Shown: positions 46,001 to 55,909, numbered from the stretch's first letter. The stretch is 64,000 nt of DNA from Diphasiastrum complanatum (GCA_029204225.1 CM055096.1:6678816-6742815), one strand, 5' to 3'. Numbers and translations: made by a program. The notes: a model not told the origin generated them from the letters alone.

Positions 46001-49000
46001 TCTGACCCTAATCGTGACAGCATCTGCAGAAAATGAACGCGTTTTCTACCAAGGACAGACTGTAGAAGTACACAGGACTGTTCGCAGAATGACTGCAGCC
46101 ACTGGCGGCAATGTTTACACCGTATTTAAACATGTTGCTATGACTAACATCTACTAATTGTACACTACCCAATCAGTCCGAGTCAGGTACTTGATTCTTC
46201 ACGCTACCACACTGAATAAGCAAGTGCTAGCAACACTCTATAAACAAACCAGAATAGCACAACAGTTCATTAAGCTTAACAGTAAGCAGAGCAACAGTCA
46301 TAACAGTGTCTGCGCAACTATCTTGGGGTCTTCACACTGATCTGAGTAGTCTGTGCGACACACATATCTTTGTAATACTGCAGCTTCACAATGCTTGAAT
46401 GTATCATAGAACATAGTCCATTTTCATGCATGATTATCTAAGAATACATCCTATCAAATCCATCTTTAAACATAAACATAGCAAACTTAGCATCGACTGT
46501 CTGGGCAATTACAACGGGCATCTCAGTACTGTCTTATTAGTTTTATACTGATCTGAGTAGCCCCCACAGCACATGTATGCTTTGTATCATTGTATGCTCC
46601 AGTTTTTATGTAATGGTAAAACCTTTCATGGTTAATTCTAAAAATACTGTAATAAATGAATGTGGCTTGCCTCTCTCTCTTCTGTTTCCTACAGGTAGAC
46701 AGTGTTGGGGTGTCCCAGTGTTGCCTTGTTACTTGGATAGTGGACTTTCACATTGCCTCCTATTTACATTGGGACAGTTCCAAGTTTCCTCACACCGGCT
46801 ATATGTGGAGACGGGGCACTTCCATGGCATCTCTCATATGAGCAAACTTTGTCAGATGTGCACATTAGGGGAGGTGGAGTCAGAGGAGCATTTTCTATTC
46901 AGATGCCCTGTCTATTATCATCACATGCAGATTGAGCCGACCATCTTCAAGGTGTGAAGGTGGTGTCCCTAGCCAGCTCTCAAGTTTGATCTTCATCTAC
47001 AATGGTGGCAGCTTTGTGAGAAGATCTAGTGCTACAAGGAGAAGGGCTGTGCTGCAAGAGGAGATCTTGGGTTGCTGTAGGACGCAAAGCACGGAGTCAA
47101 CGTTGTTAGGAGGACAACGTGGATCCGTAGGCAGATCTTGGTGAAATTCTTTGTGGAGATTACTGCTACAAATTGTTTGCTGGTTTCAAAGAGGATAGAA
47201 GTTGATCTTTTCCAGGATTCCAATCGCTGAAATCTGAGATACTTCATTGATTTTTGTGACAGTTGATCTCTAAAAGAATCTGTTGTTCGTTGACTGAAGT
47301 CTGACTGAAATCTGTCCGCTGGAATTTTAGAAGATAAGTTGTGTTTTTCAGGTGGCGATTTGCTGGAAATTTACAGGACTTTGTTTATTGAATCTGCAAG
47401 ACAGTTCGTTGATTTCCTGAAAGGAGTTTGTTGGTTTGTGAAGAGGAAAAGTTCGCTGCCAGATTGCTACTTGTGAAGCTAGAACTATTTGTTGTCTATT
47501 CGTTGGAGAATTACATTGATCACTAGAAGATCCACAGGCAAGGCTGTAGGTAGCAGAGGGTACACAACAAAGAACTAGCAAAGAAGAAGGGACCGTCAAA
47601 AAGTGGTGGAGGCTTCAAAGGCCAAATATAAACCTAGATTGGCTGCATGCAAGGATGCATGTTATTGGCTGTGGTTAGTTAGAAATTTCTAAGAGAAATC
47701 TTGAGCATAGTCAAGTGGATCATACAAGGGCTATCAAGTTTTGATCATACAAGGCTTACTTGGAAAGTAGTTGGTATACATGCAAGGAAGCATGAACATG
47801 CACAAATTGCTAGGATGCAATTGTTGTGCAAATCACTAAGGCAAAGTGGAAGGGTTAACTCACAAGGAAAGGAAAACTACATGAAACAAGAAGACGGTGA
47901 GGGAGATGGTAGTGGCAAATGATAAGTTCATTGTTACAAGTGACAGGTGTGGCAAGTTGTGTGGTCATCATTCTACGTTTTATCAGTTTGGTTTCTATTC
48001 AAGTCATAGTAACTTGATTATGTTGTAGAAACTATCTTGTCTATCTAAGCTAGTATCACGTGAGATTTATGAGTAATCAAAGTGATTGTTTATTGTGATT
48101 GTCAAGTAATTCCTGGATACCATCCAAGTCATAGTTAATTGTTTATGTGGTGGTACCAAGTGAGATCTACTTTAGAAGATCTGTCTTTGAGTTGGAGAAC
48201 AGTTTGTTTCTTCAAGTTCTTGAATCTATCCAAGTTCATGTTGTGTTATAAGATTTGGAGCCAAGGGTGTTGATTAACCGTTGAAAATCACAGTACAGGT
48301 TGTTGTTTAGCATCAAGAAAAACAACAGGGTTCATTTCTATGAATCCTTAGAAAATCAATATGAAGTCTTCTGAAGTGAATAAGGTTTCTTCAAGGAAGA
48401 TGGACGTAAACCGGTTCGGAAGTTTGCATATGACGTGTCAGAATAAATAGATGTCATGATGAGATGCTTTCTAAGTTGGATTTGGGGCAAGTGACTCTAT
48501 GTGTGAGATAGAGGTAGGAGATTCCATGGAAAAGATAATGTCAAGTACTTTGTGTGAGAAAGTATTTGAGGGGGAGTATCAGTCACTTTGTGTGAGGAAG
48601 TATTGTATACGTTTTATCTTTCTATTGGGATGCTCTATTACTTGCATATTTAGTTTGGTTCATAGATGACGTTGACATTCTATTTGTATCATTGTTGGAG
48701 AGTGGTTGGAATGCAAACATGAAGTGTACATCCAGGGGGAGTAGTTCAGCCAAGTCCATCAAGTCCATCACAGGTGGTAACTTATGAGAGTACCAGGAGA
48801 ATTGAAGAGGTTTCAATTCAAGGAATCGACACAAGTGGAGCCAACTACTTATGAAGTACAGGTTTCTAACATGGGTGTTGATGCATGAGATTTGATGTTG
48901 ACATTTATAGATCTATTTCCTACTTGGTTGTCATCGTGGTGCTATGATAATCAAAGAGGATCACTTTTTCTTTATGAATGTTGGTGAGATCCTTTGTGGT

Positions 49001-52000
49001 AGCTTGGAAGATGTTCAAAAAGACCAAGGGAGTCAATCTTCAAGCAAAGTTCTCAGGGTTAAGGCAAAGGTTAATCATGTTCACATAATTTGATTCAGGG
49101 GGAGTCAAAGTTCTTTGATTCAAAGGAAGTCAAGGAATCGGGTGATATGTTGCACTCATGGTGGTCACACATATACACTAAAGGGATATGAAGACTAAGG
49201 TAAGACATTGGGAAGTTCATATAAAAAGAATCGACATTCAAAAGGAATTCTACATCATTATACAAAGGAAGTTCTACATCGAGTAATGAAGACATTGAGA
49301 TCAAAGTTGATCATGGATTCTACATCAAAATTGAGGATCTTCATTACATGGGCGTCATGGAGGATACACATACATACTTGTGCTATGCATAGTTCTTGAC
49401 AATGTAAACATTAAGGGGGAGTGTTAATGTTTACATTATTACCCCTAATGTTGTCATTTAAGATTAATTAGGATTTTTGGGCCATGCCTGCGTGCTAATT
49501 CTAGGGGCCTTTACCTATATTTAGTAAAAGTCTAGTTAGACTATAGTTAGACAAATTCGAGATTCTAGTGCTTGATTAGGAGCACAAGTGTTTGCTATAG
49601 ATAGGTGTTGGTGCTTTTACCATATATAGAGACATTAATTAGAAAATTGCTTTTAGATTGCGATTGCTTTTGCTCTTGCTTTTGCTTTTGGGAAAGCCCA
49701 AAGTTTATAAGTCTGTAGTGCGCCCTATCTCATTTGCAATGGGACATAGTTGGAGTACATTTCATCATCAGTGTTTGTGTTCTCTCTCATGTGTTTGGCT
49801 ATTGTTTCATCACAATAGGAATCTTGTCTTTGGTTACTTGTATGAGCAAGTCGGTTTTCTAACAATTATGGCTACACGGAGACTTTGCAGATCTAGAGCT
49901 CATGTGCGCAAGCCCACCTTGTCAGTTCCTGCATCTTCATCATCATCTTCTGTTTCATTCCCTCATCGACATAAAAAGGATTTCATTTCTTATCATCAAC
50001 AAAGGAGGTTACATTGCTCAATTCCTCAAGGAGCTGCAAACTTTATTGTCACGAAACATCTATGATACTGTTTTCATATTCATTGAAAGAAGAGTACAAG
50101 TTTGTTTTAGTCTACTCTTCAAGCAATGGTCTATTTACACATTTTAATGTATTTCGACCTATCTAACCTAAACAAGATTGTTAAAAGGCAGATATGGTTC
50201 CTTACTGTGACTACTTGCTCTATGCTAGCATTCACCATTTAGGCCAACTTATTTTATCAAGATTTAAATGCAGCCACAAATCTTTTGTCCAAGGTTCTGC
50301 AATTGTGTAATTGTTTATCAGGTTTTAACAATTGCAGCTTGAGCCTTTTAAGGCATTTATTCCTGGAGCAGCAGGTGATACATTATTTCCAGGACTGGTC
50401 CTTCACCAATGATTAATAGTTCTGTTTTTCAGCTCAGAGTCTACTACAGCTGAAGCAAATACATCTTTTCTTTTTCAGCACTCCTGGATCCACACTGAGA
50501 GGGGTGTTGGAAATTAACATTCATTGTGGCTCTACCATGCAACTTTCAGGGGGAGATCGACCAATCTTCAAAAACTTAATTCATGGTTGTAAATAACATT
50601 TTTTTCCCTAAGGCTTTAAATTCATAGAGCCATAATAGATGTCGAAAGTTGCTTAAGTTAAAGGATCAGAAAGTTGCAAGATCCTCATTAAGGGGGAGTG
50701 TTAGAATTCCTACATGATATATTTTTTAAGAGGACCTATCAAGTATGCAAATGTACTTTACTTCTAACGGTCTGCAGAATCACAAGGCAACTGAAACAAT
50801 CTGCAAATTACAAAGGAATCGAAACGGTCTGCAAAACTATGAAAGAATCAAAATAGAATGCAGAATGACAAGGAATTTTATGCAGTCTTGGTCTAAATCT
50901 ATTTACACCCTGAGCATCGAGAATACCATTTCGAACTTGGTCTTCAAGCTAGCAAAGCAACGATCATAACAATGCCTACACAACTATCTTGGGCTGTCCG
51001 TCTTGCCTTATCGGTTTTCACACTGATCTGAGTACTCCGCACAGCACATATATCTTTGTAATATTGCAGCTTCACAAAACTTGAATGTATGATGAAACAT
51101 AGTGCATTTTCCTGCATGATTATCTGAGCATACATCCTATCAGATCCATCTTCAAGTAGAAACATAGCAAATTTAGCATCGACTGTCTAGGCAATAATAT
51201 TGAGCATCTCGGTACTATCTTATTAGCTTTATACTTATCTAAGTAGGCCACACAGCACACGTATGCTTTCTATCATTGTAGACTTTAGTTTGTTATTTAA
51301 TGGTAAAATCTTTCATGGTTAATTCCAAAAATATTGTAATCTATGAATGTGGCTTGCCAATATCTTTGTCTCTCTTTTTATTCCCATTGAGCTGCATCGA
51401 CACTCAGTAGGACTAGCAGCTTGTGTTTGAAAAGCACTTCATGCGGAACCTGCCAAAGGCTCAGTGGGGTGGCAATCATATGTGTTCATGTGGTTCAAGA
51501 TGCTCCAAGTCTACCTACTGTTACAACATGTTCTTTATGAGCCTAACACACTGCCACCTTTGCATGATGTCACCACCAAATTGACCTTCTCCATGGTTCT
51601 TCCCCTCCTTGCACTCCCTATTGAATGTCTAAATTTGAACATGATGAAGTCCAACATCAAATTCATGTCGTTTCACATCAAGTCCTGATTGTTTCCCAGT
51701 CATAGCCCCTTTCATGCACCTGCTTTACTTGTTCACAGAAAGATGGTTTCAAGTGTCTTTTATTCATTATTGTGCTCTAAAGAAGTTTACTATTCATAAT
51801 CAATACATATTCCTCATATAGATGACTTTTTTGACCAACTTGGTAATGCCAAAATTATCTCCAAAATTCATCTCCATTTTGGCTACCATCATATTCGTAT
51901 GTATCCTACAAATGAATATGGGAATACTTTTTGTACTCACCTTGACCTTTAACGGTAAAAGTGCCAACTATGGTACGTGGGTGTCCCAGACCCACGTACC

Positions 52001-52905
52001 ATAGTTGGCACTTAATCATTAGTATATTCAATGATATAGTGTCCTAAAAGCAAAACAATACGATTGTCTGCTCAAACTATTAGTCCCTCTAATAGATTGA
52101 CTATCCTGCTAGCCTACAATGTTCAGGGTACCTTTTCCAAAAAAGCCTTCTTGAAACAAGAAAATGTATTTTGAAATTCGAACAAGGGCCTACATTTTCA
52201 AAGTGGATTTTTGTTTTTTTTTTGGGGGGGTTTGTTTTGTTCCTCACCTTAAATTCAATGTTTCATGCACCGGTTCAAATCGGCGGTTCGGATCGGCCGA
52301 TTTGACCGGTTCGAACCGGCCAAGTCAGGTTCGAATCGGCAGATTCGAACAATTTTTCATTTCCCGGGCCAATTTGAAGTTTTTTTTACTCGGGAACCGA
52401 TTCGAACATGTTTCCGATTTGAATCGGCCGATTCGAACCACGATTCCTTGTTCGAATTGCCGATTCGTGAAACATTGCTTCAATTATGGCAAAAACATGT
52501 GTTTTTTGTAGTGTTTAGGGGTAATGCACCTATGGACACCGTAATCAACTGCCTCCTGTGACATGCCTAAAAGTTTAGAGTCTTTAGACATAGAACCCTT
52601 ACCAAGTTATCAAATTTATGTTATGTGATGATTTAATAAGTAGCAAATGAGCATTAAACATGCTGACAATTGATGTCACAATGAATCTCTTTCCATAAAC
52701 TAGCATTCTACAGATTTCGTCACCACTGAATTTTGAAGTTGAAAGAAGATGATCCAGAAATTCTAGTCTCCAAAATCCAACTTCGACTTCTATTAATAAT
52801 ACATGTACAAGATGAACTTACAGAGAGCGTATACGAACAATTTGGAGGTATCTGTGCACCATGAAAAATATCTTCAAGATCCAAATATACATACTCCTCG
52901 TCCAT
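33881..52905 (-). CDS. GTF3C6: TFIIIC triple-barrel subunit (GTF3C6/tau55 family), 4 exons
   Basis: Join of exons 52905-52822, 43835-43785, 42789-42738 and 34086-33881 gives 393 nt, or 130 codons plus stop. All junctions are GT-AG and in phase (0, 0, 1). Exon 1 gives MDEEYVYLDLEDIF, exon 2 GLDTMTPILTIGGDLKL, exon 3 IGEYEDVVGSYIIFSEK and exon 4 a charged tail ending with LQKKIKFRVMDQN. The core LDT-P-L-IG and GEYED-G-IFSE is the TFIIIC_sub6 triple-barrel signature. In the family this subunit is part of the factor that binds A and B boxes of tRNA genes and recruits TFIIIB for RNA polymerase III. An in-frame TGA lies 15 nt before the ATG (context AAAATGG). Introns of 8986, 995 and 8651 bp hold transposons. 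The join is predicted by eye; no break is seen. The gene symbol is by homology. Confidence 0.85.
34087..35550 (-). other. TFIIIC intron 3, 3' part
   Basis: AT-rich sequence with short purine or pyrimidine runs (GGGGGGGAAGGGGG at 34804). I recognise no gene or element. Confidence 0.5.
35560..36880. repeat. Degenerate array of a 30-35 bp phrase in intron 3
   Basis: Variants of CCAAGCTATGTGAAGTRACC followed by AAGNATGYC recur, for example near 35759, 35900, 35991, 36054, 36094, 36778 and 36839. Spacing is irregular. Long hydrophobic minus-strand frames here (such as 35469-35744) are by-products of the composition. Confidence 0.45.
36881..39979. other. TFIIIC intron 3, middle part
   Basis: No gene recognised. 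It contains AT-rich stretches, the twin palindromes at 38407-38479, and simple TTAATTAATTA sequence at 38379-38399. Confidence 0.45.
38407..38479. repeat. Twin perfect palindromes with ACGGTTC core
   Basis: 38407-38432 is a perfect 26-bp palindrome (arm GTACCACGGTTCA). 38455-38479 has 12-bp perfect arms (ACCCACGGTTCT) around one base. The stretch between them also carries CCCACGGTTCTCAAGA, a near copy of the second arm. This could be a remnant of a small foldback element. Confidence 0.85.
39980..42150 (+). pseudogene. Copia element P6, gag to integrase, in intron 3
   Basis: Fragments in order: gag (HITDVVMARGAWDALR, SGIASRERQPTFEVLH), a zinc knuckle CYYCHKQDH with ARQCYKKK after a stop, a protease remnant WFIDSSATTHHW, and the conserved HxLGLKKSLLLVGVM segment. 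Integrase follows: YYFMAFIDDCSKTTLIYF, FCKERGIKRQF, ESARSMMKQINLR. It ends in GYKQAKGIDFEKKFS near RT. Nearly every stretch has stops and frame changes. No LTRs or primer site were found. It lies antisense to the host gene. Confidence 0.82.
42738..42789 (-). CDS. GTF3C6: TFIIIC subunit exon 3 (52 nt)
   Basis: Acceptor TTGGTTGTAG, then IGEYEDVVGSYIIFSEK plus one base, then donor GTATGC. It ends in phase 1. Confidence 0.85.
42790..43784 (-). other. TFIIIC intron 2 (995 bp)
   Basis: Bounded by GTATGT and TTGGTTGTAG on the minus strand. A 123-codon plus-strand frame (43352-43723) and its minus-strand shadow (43489-43680, EECGIVQEVLFLNLWLSN) look coding-like but match no family I know. Confidence 0.6.
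43785..43835 (-). CDS. GTF3C6: TFIIIC subunit exon 2 (17 codons)
   Basis: Acceptor ATAATCAG, then GLDTMTPILTIGGDLKL, then donor GTATGT. Both ends are phase 0. It was found by looking for the conserved GLDT-P segment. Confidence 0.85.
43836..44835 (-). other. TFIIIC intron 1, 3' part
   Basis: AT-rich, no recognisable gene or element. Confidence 0.45.
44836..45519 (+). pseudogene. Ty3/Gypsy G3 gag
   Basis: Retrotransposon gag-like sequence: VLNACDFQRDQVQYSV, FKTWLAKLKTYFLTFPNIDY, LHLGGHVAS and MIDPPSMVRQQD, then ALKYDVASFHPPSLFDG. Stops at 45121, 45160 and 45229 plus a frame change interrupt it. It stops where an LTR begins. The RT of the same kind of element reappears beyond the second LTR at 51440. 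Confidence 0.65.
45520..46693 (+). repeat. Left LTR of element E (about 1.17 kb)
   Basis: It begins TATTAGAATTCCTAC, where the right copy has TGTTAGAATTCCTAC, and ends near TTTCCTACA. It is colinear with 50699-51385 except for about 500 bp present only here (45790-46290), which include several TTTCGACCCTGTG-like phrases. No primer site follows, so the adjoining interior has been lost or replaced. Confidence 0.7.
46770..46940 (+). pseudogene. LINE RT C-terminal zinc-finger scrap
   Basis: VETGHFHGISHMSKLCQMCT then VESEEHFLFRCPVYY. The C-x2-C ... H-x5-C pattern with EEHFLFRCP is the usual C-terminal tail of many LINE-encoded proteins. Nothing else of the LINE is seen. Confidence 0.65.
46941..49421 (+). 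other. Interior of element E / non-coding 3' region of an inner element
   Basis: No convincing coding sequence. Purine-rich GGGGGAGT marks recur at 48570, 48735, 49098 and 49415. A 44-bp tandem phrase (CTTTGTGTGAGAAAGTATT) lies at 48548 and 48588. The last GGGGGAGT leads straight into the LTR at 49422. Confidence 0.45.
49422..49864 (+). repeat. Inner LTR (443 bp)
   Basis: Begins TGTTAATGTTTACATT and ends TTTTCTAACA, with matching TGTTA/TAACA ends. AAGGGGGAG directly precedes it as polypurine tract. CCATATATAGAG at 49620 may be the TATA box. Its 5' partner was not found, so the inner element is truncated. Confidence 0.68.
49865..50698 (+). other. Interior sequence before right LTR of element E
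   Basis: A frame at 49868-50065 (MATRRLCRSRAHVRK, then Ser-rich, then RRLHCSIPQGAANF) is open but unrecognised. The rest is non-coding and ends with AAGGGGGAG before the LTR. Confidence 0.4.
50699..51385 (+). repeat. Right LTR of element E
   Basis: TGTTAGAATTCCTAC to TTATTCCCA, preceded by the polypurine tract AAGGGGGAG. It matches the left LTR with many substitutions and lacks its central 500 bp. No clear target duplication is visible. Confidence 0.7.
51440..51950 (+). pseudogene. Ty3/Gypsy G3 RT N-terminal part
   Basis: LPPLHDVTTKLTFSM corresponds to the LPPxRxVDHxIDL segment before Gypsy RT. After frame changes HSPFHAPALLVHRK, FTIHNQY, HIDDFFDQLGNAKIISKIHL and GYHHIRMYPTNEYGNTF follow. 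This is the family hallmark IDDLFDQL to SGYHQIR. It ends before the catalytic YxDD, at the perfect hairpin at 51959. Confidence 0.85.
51959..52013. repeat. Perfect 24-bp hairpin with 7-nt loop
   Basis: Left arm 51959-51982 (AAGTGCCAACTATGGT to GTGGGT) and right arm 51990-52013 are exact reverse complements around GTCCCAG. There is no mismatch. It sits in intron 1 of the TFIIIC gene. Confidence 0.95.
52262..52480. repeat. Dense TTCGAA / CGGCCGATT self-complementary array
   Basis: About 200 bp are built almost wholly from GGTTCGAACC, AATCGGCCGATT and near copies in both orientations, for example GACCGGTTCGAACCGG at 52304 and GAATCGGCCGATTCG at 52422. It would fold strongly. It is much more GC-rich than its surroundings. 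Confidence 0.85.
52822..52905 (-). CDS. GTF3C6: TFIIIC subunit exon 1 (28 codons)
   Basis: MDEEYVYLDLEDIF to CSYTLS. The donor is GTAAGT, a perfect consensus, after codon 28 (phase 0). Confidence 0.85.
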
Positions 52906-53542
52906 TTTCTTTGCAGATCAGTGCTCTAAAATGCCAATAAAGGTGACATAAAAACATCGCAAGTATTAAAATCAATCCACCCACTCTCACTAAATTATTT
53001 TGAGATACACATATTCAGATTGACATCCTAATAAATAGACATTTGAAGACACATCGTGCAGTAAAGTCTAACAAATGTATAAAAGCAAATGTTTCATCGG
53101 ATGTTATTTGACAATGCTATTCAGAGATCCACAAATGTACCAGACCAACGACCCTTATCAAATCAGGAAACTGATACGGGATAGCGAGGACTACACGTTA
53201 CTGTTGCTTCAAGGGAACGGACCAACAGACATGGAACGTCAATGGCCAGTGTAAGAAGCTAAAGGTTTATAACTATACACACAAAAATTTCAAGTCACAC
53301 ACTCCAACTACGACATACTTGTAAAAATATATGCATGCACAAGGAAAACAGTTTTTAGAATATCAAAGAACAGCGTTGTTGCTGAAAAGAGCAGCTTAAA
53401 AGCACAAAAATCGAAGCGAAGATACAATTAGTGTTATATAAGACATGCGATAAAATCCATGTTTCTGTCACTACCATCTTCATACTTTTTTAGAATTGGA
53501 GGCAAAGAAAGCATATCGCCAATAATCAACGGGCTATGGTGA
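52906..53542 (-). other. Upstream region of the TFIIIC gene
   Basis: Between the candidate gene at 53543-54117 and the TFIIIC ATG. It should hold the promoter and 5' UTR. I see no clear TATA box and no other gene. Confidence 0.4.
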
Positions 53543-54117
53543 CTACTGGGGCCCTATCCCACTACTGGGGCCAGGAGCAGCAGAACCAGGCATAGTTTCT
53601 GGATCATTGCCAGGGTTGTTTATTCTAGGAGGAGAAAAAGACCTAAAGAAAGGAGCAATAATAGAAGTAACCGGATCAAGAGTTGGCTCAACAGGAACAG
53701 GTGAAGGAGTTGGACTGGGAGGCGAGGCAGCAATAACTTAGCGTCTCATTAACAGGTTTCATGACCCCCTTCCTCAAAACAGACAGTCTGCCCTTCAGAT
53801 CAATTGTACTATGGATCCTCTGCCTCAAACAAACCTCCAGAAGCTCAAATATGAGAAATAAAGAGTAAGGTAAGTGTGAGTGAGTAAAACTTGTGTCTGA
53901 TCAATCCACAAAACCAAAACAGAAGAAGTTAAAAGCGGTTAACCTGTGTGCCAAATATTTGCAGGATCGCTACAGTGATACAACCATTTGCAGGAAGGTG
54001 AAGAAGCTCTGAAGAGACAACATCAGCACATAGAAAGTTAGACAGACTGAGAAATGGAGCCTGCTTCAGCTCTTCTTCCCTGCTGTGGGTCGATCCATGC
54101 ACCATTTTGCCATACAT
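53543..54117 (-). CDS. Candidate host gene, two exons, unknown product
   Basis: Exon 1 (54117-53944, 58 codons) starts MYGKMVHGSTHSREEELKQA and contains FLSLSNFLCADVVSSELLHL. A 100-nt intron with GTTAAC donor and TTTGAG acceptor joins in phase 0 to exon 2 from 53843 (LLEVCLRQRIHSTIDLKGRL, SVLRKGVMKPVNETL). Near 53740 the frame must shift to continue into a Pro-rich tail (ASPPSPTPSPVPVEPTLDP, FFRSFSPPRINNPGNDPE) ending at TAG 53545-53543. Without the shift it ends about 19 codons later. I do not recognise the protein. The frameshift means a recent pseudogene, a sequence error or a missed small intron. Confidence 0.5.
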
Positions 54118-54147
54118 CTTCTCAAACTCACAAATGCCAAACTAACG

Positions 54148-54163
54148 CTAACCCTAACCCTAA
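54148..54163. promoter_or_regulatory. Telomere-like CCCTAA run upstream of candidate gene
   Basis: CTAACCCTAACCCTAA lies about 30 bp upstream of the ATG at 54117. Telo-box elements (AAACCCTAA-type) are common near starts of plant housekeeping genes. A role here is inferred only. Confidence 0.45.
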
Positions 54164-54482
54164 TGTACTTCCTACTTCTGTAAAGGTCAGTCTCAAGAGT
54201 TCAGACTGCCTTCACAAACTTATCCCTTAACGTTGACTTGCTACCAAACTCCATGGACCAACCTCACCACATAGTATGTATGTGGTATAGTATTGCCTCG
54301 CAAGGCCAAGAACGCTCATAACCAAGCAACGTCTCTAAAAGTACAAGAACACGATGTTTTTAAATTGAAGTTGTAACTTTTCATTTGCATTCGCTATCAT
54401 CCAAGGTCACTATCGTCTCCATTTTTTTTTTGCCACTCTGACAAGTACAACTCAACATTAGTATCCTTGTCAACACTAATAT

Positions 54483-54484
<2 letters not shown>
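54164..54484. other. Upstream flank, unassigned
   Basis: No gene or repeat recognised. Confidence 0.4.

Positions 54485-54528
<44 letters not shown>
54485..54528. repeat. (GT)22 microsatellite
   Basis: Uninterrupted GT units followed by CTCCCCCCC. Confidence 0.97.
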
Positions 54529-54529
<1 letters not shown>

Positions 54530-55909
54530 TCCCCCCCTTCTACAATTTGATGCTAATGAGAGGGATAAAAGAGCATTTAATAATTAGTTACAATTTTCTC
54601 TCCTTTTCATTTTTTTAGTTTCTAATTTGCAATGATTATGGGAGTGCATGTGTAATCTAAGTGCAATGTAATTTAGTGTAGTGAGAGTGCAATTGTCAAA
54701 AAAAAAATTCCATTTTTCAAAGACAACGTTGCTTTTAATCTGCTAGCATAATGATGTGATCACTCTAATGGCAGCCATTAATGATTCTAGCATTTATTTT
54801 CATGTTTGATTGTGAGCTTCCTTGAGCCATATTTACTGCACAATACAAACAACATACAACTCACTCTGAAAGCTTGCATTGTGTTTATTGTTATTCAATA
54901 AATGCAATGGATAATCAATAATGCATGGCATGACACTCACACTTCGATCTCTTAGCATTATATGAGGGTACATTGGTTAGTTAAGCCCCATATAGACGCC
55001 TCATATATGCTATAATAAATTGCTACTATAACTAACATCCATCAGATACTCATATTATGGCAAAAGAAGGTTGCTATCAAGAATGCTCTCTATATGCTAT
55101 CAATAGTCTTGAGAATTTATGGGGAGTTTTGGCATTCTACATTTTTTGCAAGTTTCATTTTGCCCATAATTTAAAAAAAGGATAGCACAAGGATATTGAC
55201 TTTAAACTTTCTCTAACTATGAGAAGGTATTTTGACAAAATAAAAAACCAAAATTTGAGAGAAAACAATTAATAGAATTTTTTTGAATATAGTCTTTTAA
55301 GCATCTTAGGCTAGCACTTCGGTGTGCGAGCCAAAAAAAAATCTACTCAAAATCTTAAATTTATTTTTTGGAGCCTCCTATGCCTGCAAGTTGGCATGCT
55401 AGTCTAGGACTCCACAAACATTTTTTTAGTTATTAACATAAGCCTATCTTTAAATGTTAACAAAGTGTCTTTTGATGGACCTATTTAGAATTTAATGGGT
55501 AGTGGGTACTTTAAATGATGTGCCAAACTAGAATTCTTATTTATAAATAATCAAGTAGTTGCACGAAAAGAATAGCATGCCATGTGCTACCTTTTTGTTG
55601 AATCATTGAAAGAAATAAATTTGCAAAAGTCATAAAAAAATCCACTTGAGAAATGCCAAGGCATCTATTAATTTAAACAAAAAAATACAAAAAAAAAATT
55701 AAAAAAATTAAAAAATATTTGCTCAAAATTTCAACCTATTATATCTTTAGGATTGCACAATGAAAAGTTATTTCCTTCTATGGACACCTAGTCGACTTTA
55801 GGAAGAACCTAGTTGTTGTGCTCCAATTTGTCCTCGATCACTCAAACTATTGATTTGATACTTGAATTTGATAAAAAGAATAATTTCTTAATAAGGATTT
55901 TGAAGCTTT
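54529..55909. other. Unassigned AT-rich sequence
   Basis: No gene, LTR, primer site or clear repeat seen. Homopolymer A and T runs are frequent (for example 55677-55720). Confidence 0.5.

Noticed and set aside
54148-54163. Interstitial telomere or chromosome end
   Set aside because: Only about two and a half CCCTAA units; far too short for a telomere. Kept only as a possible telo-box.
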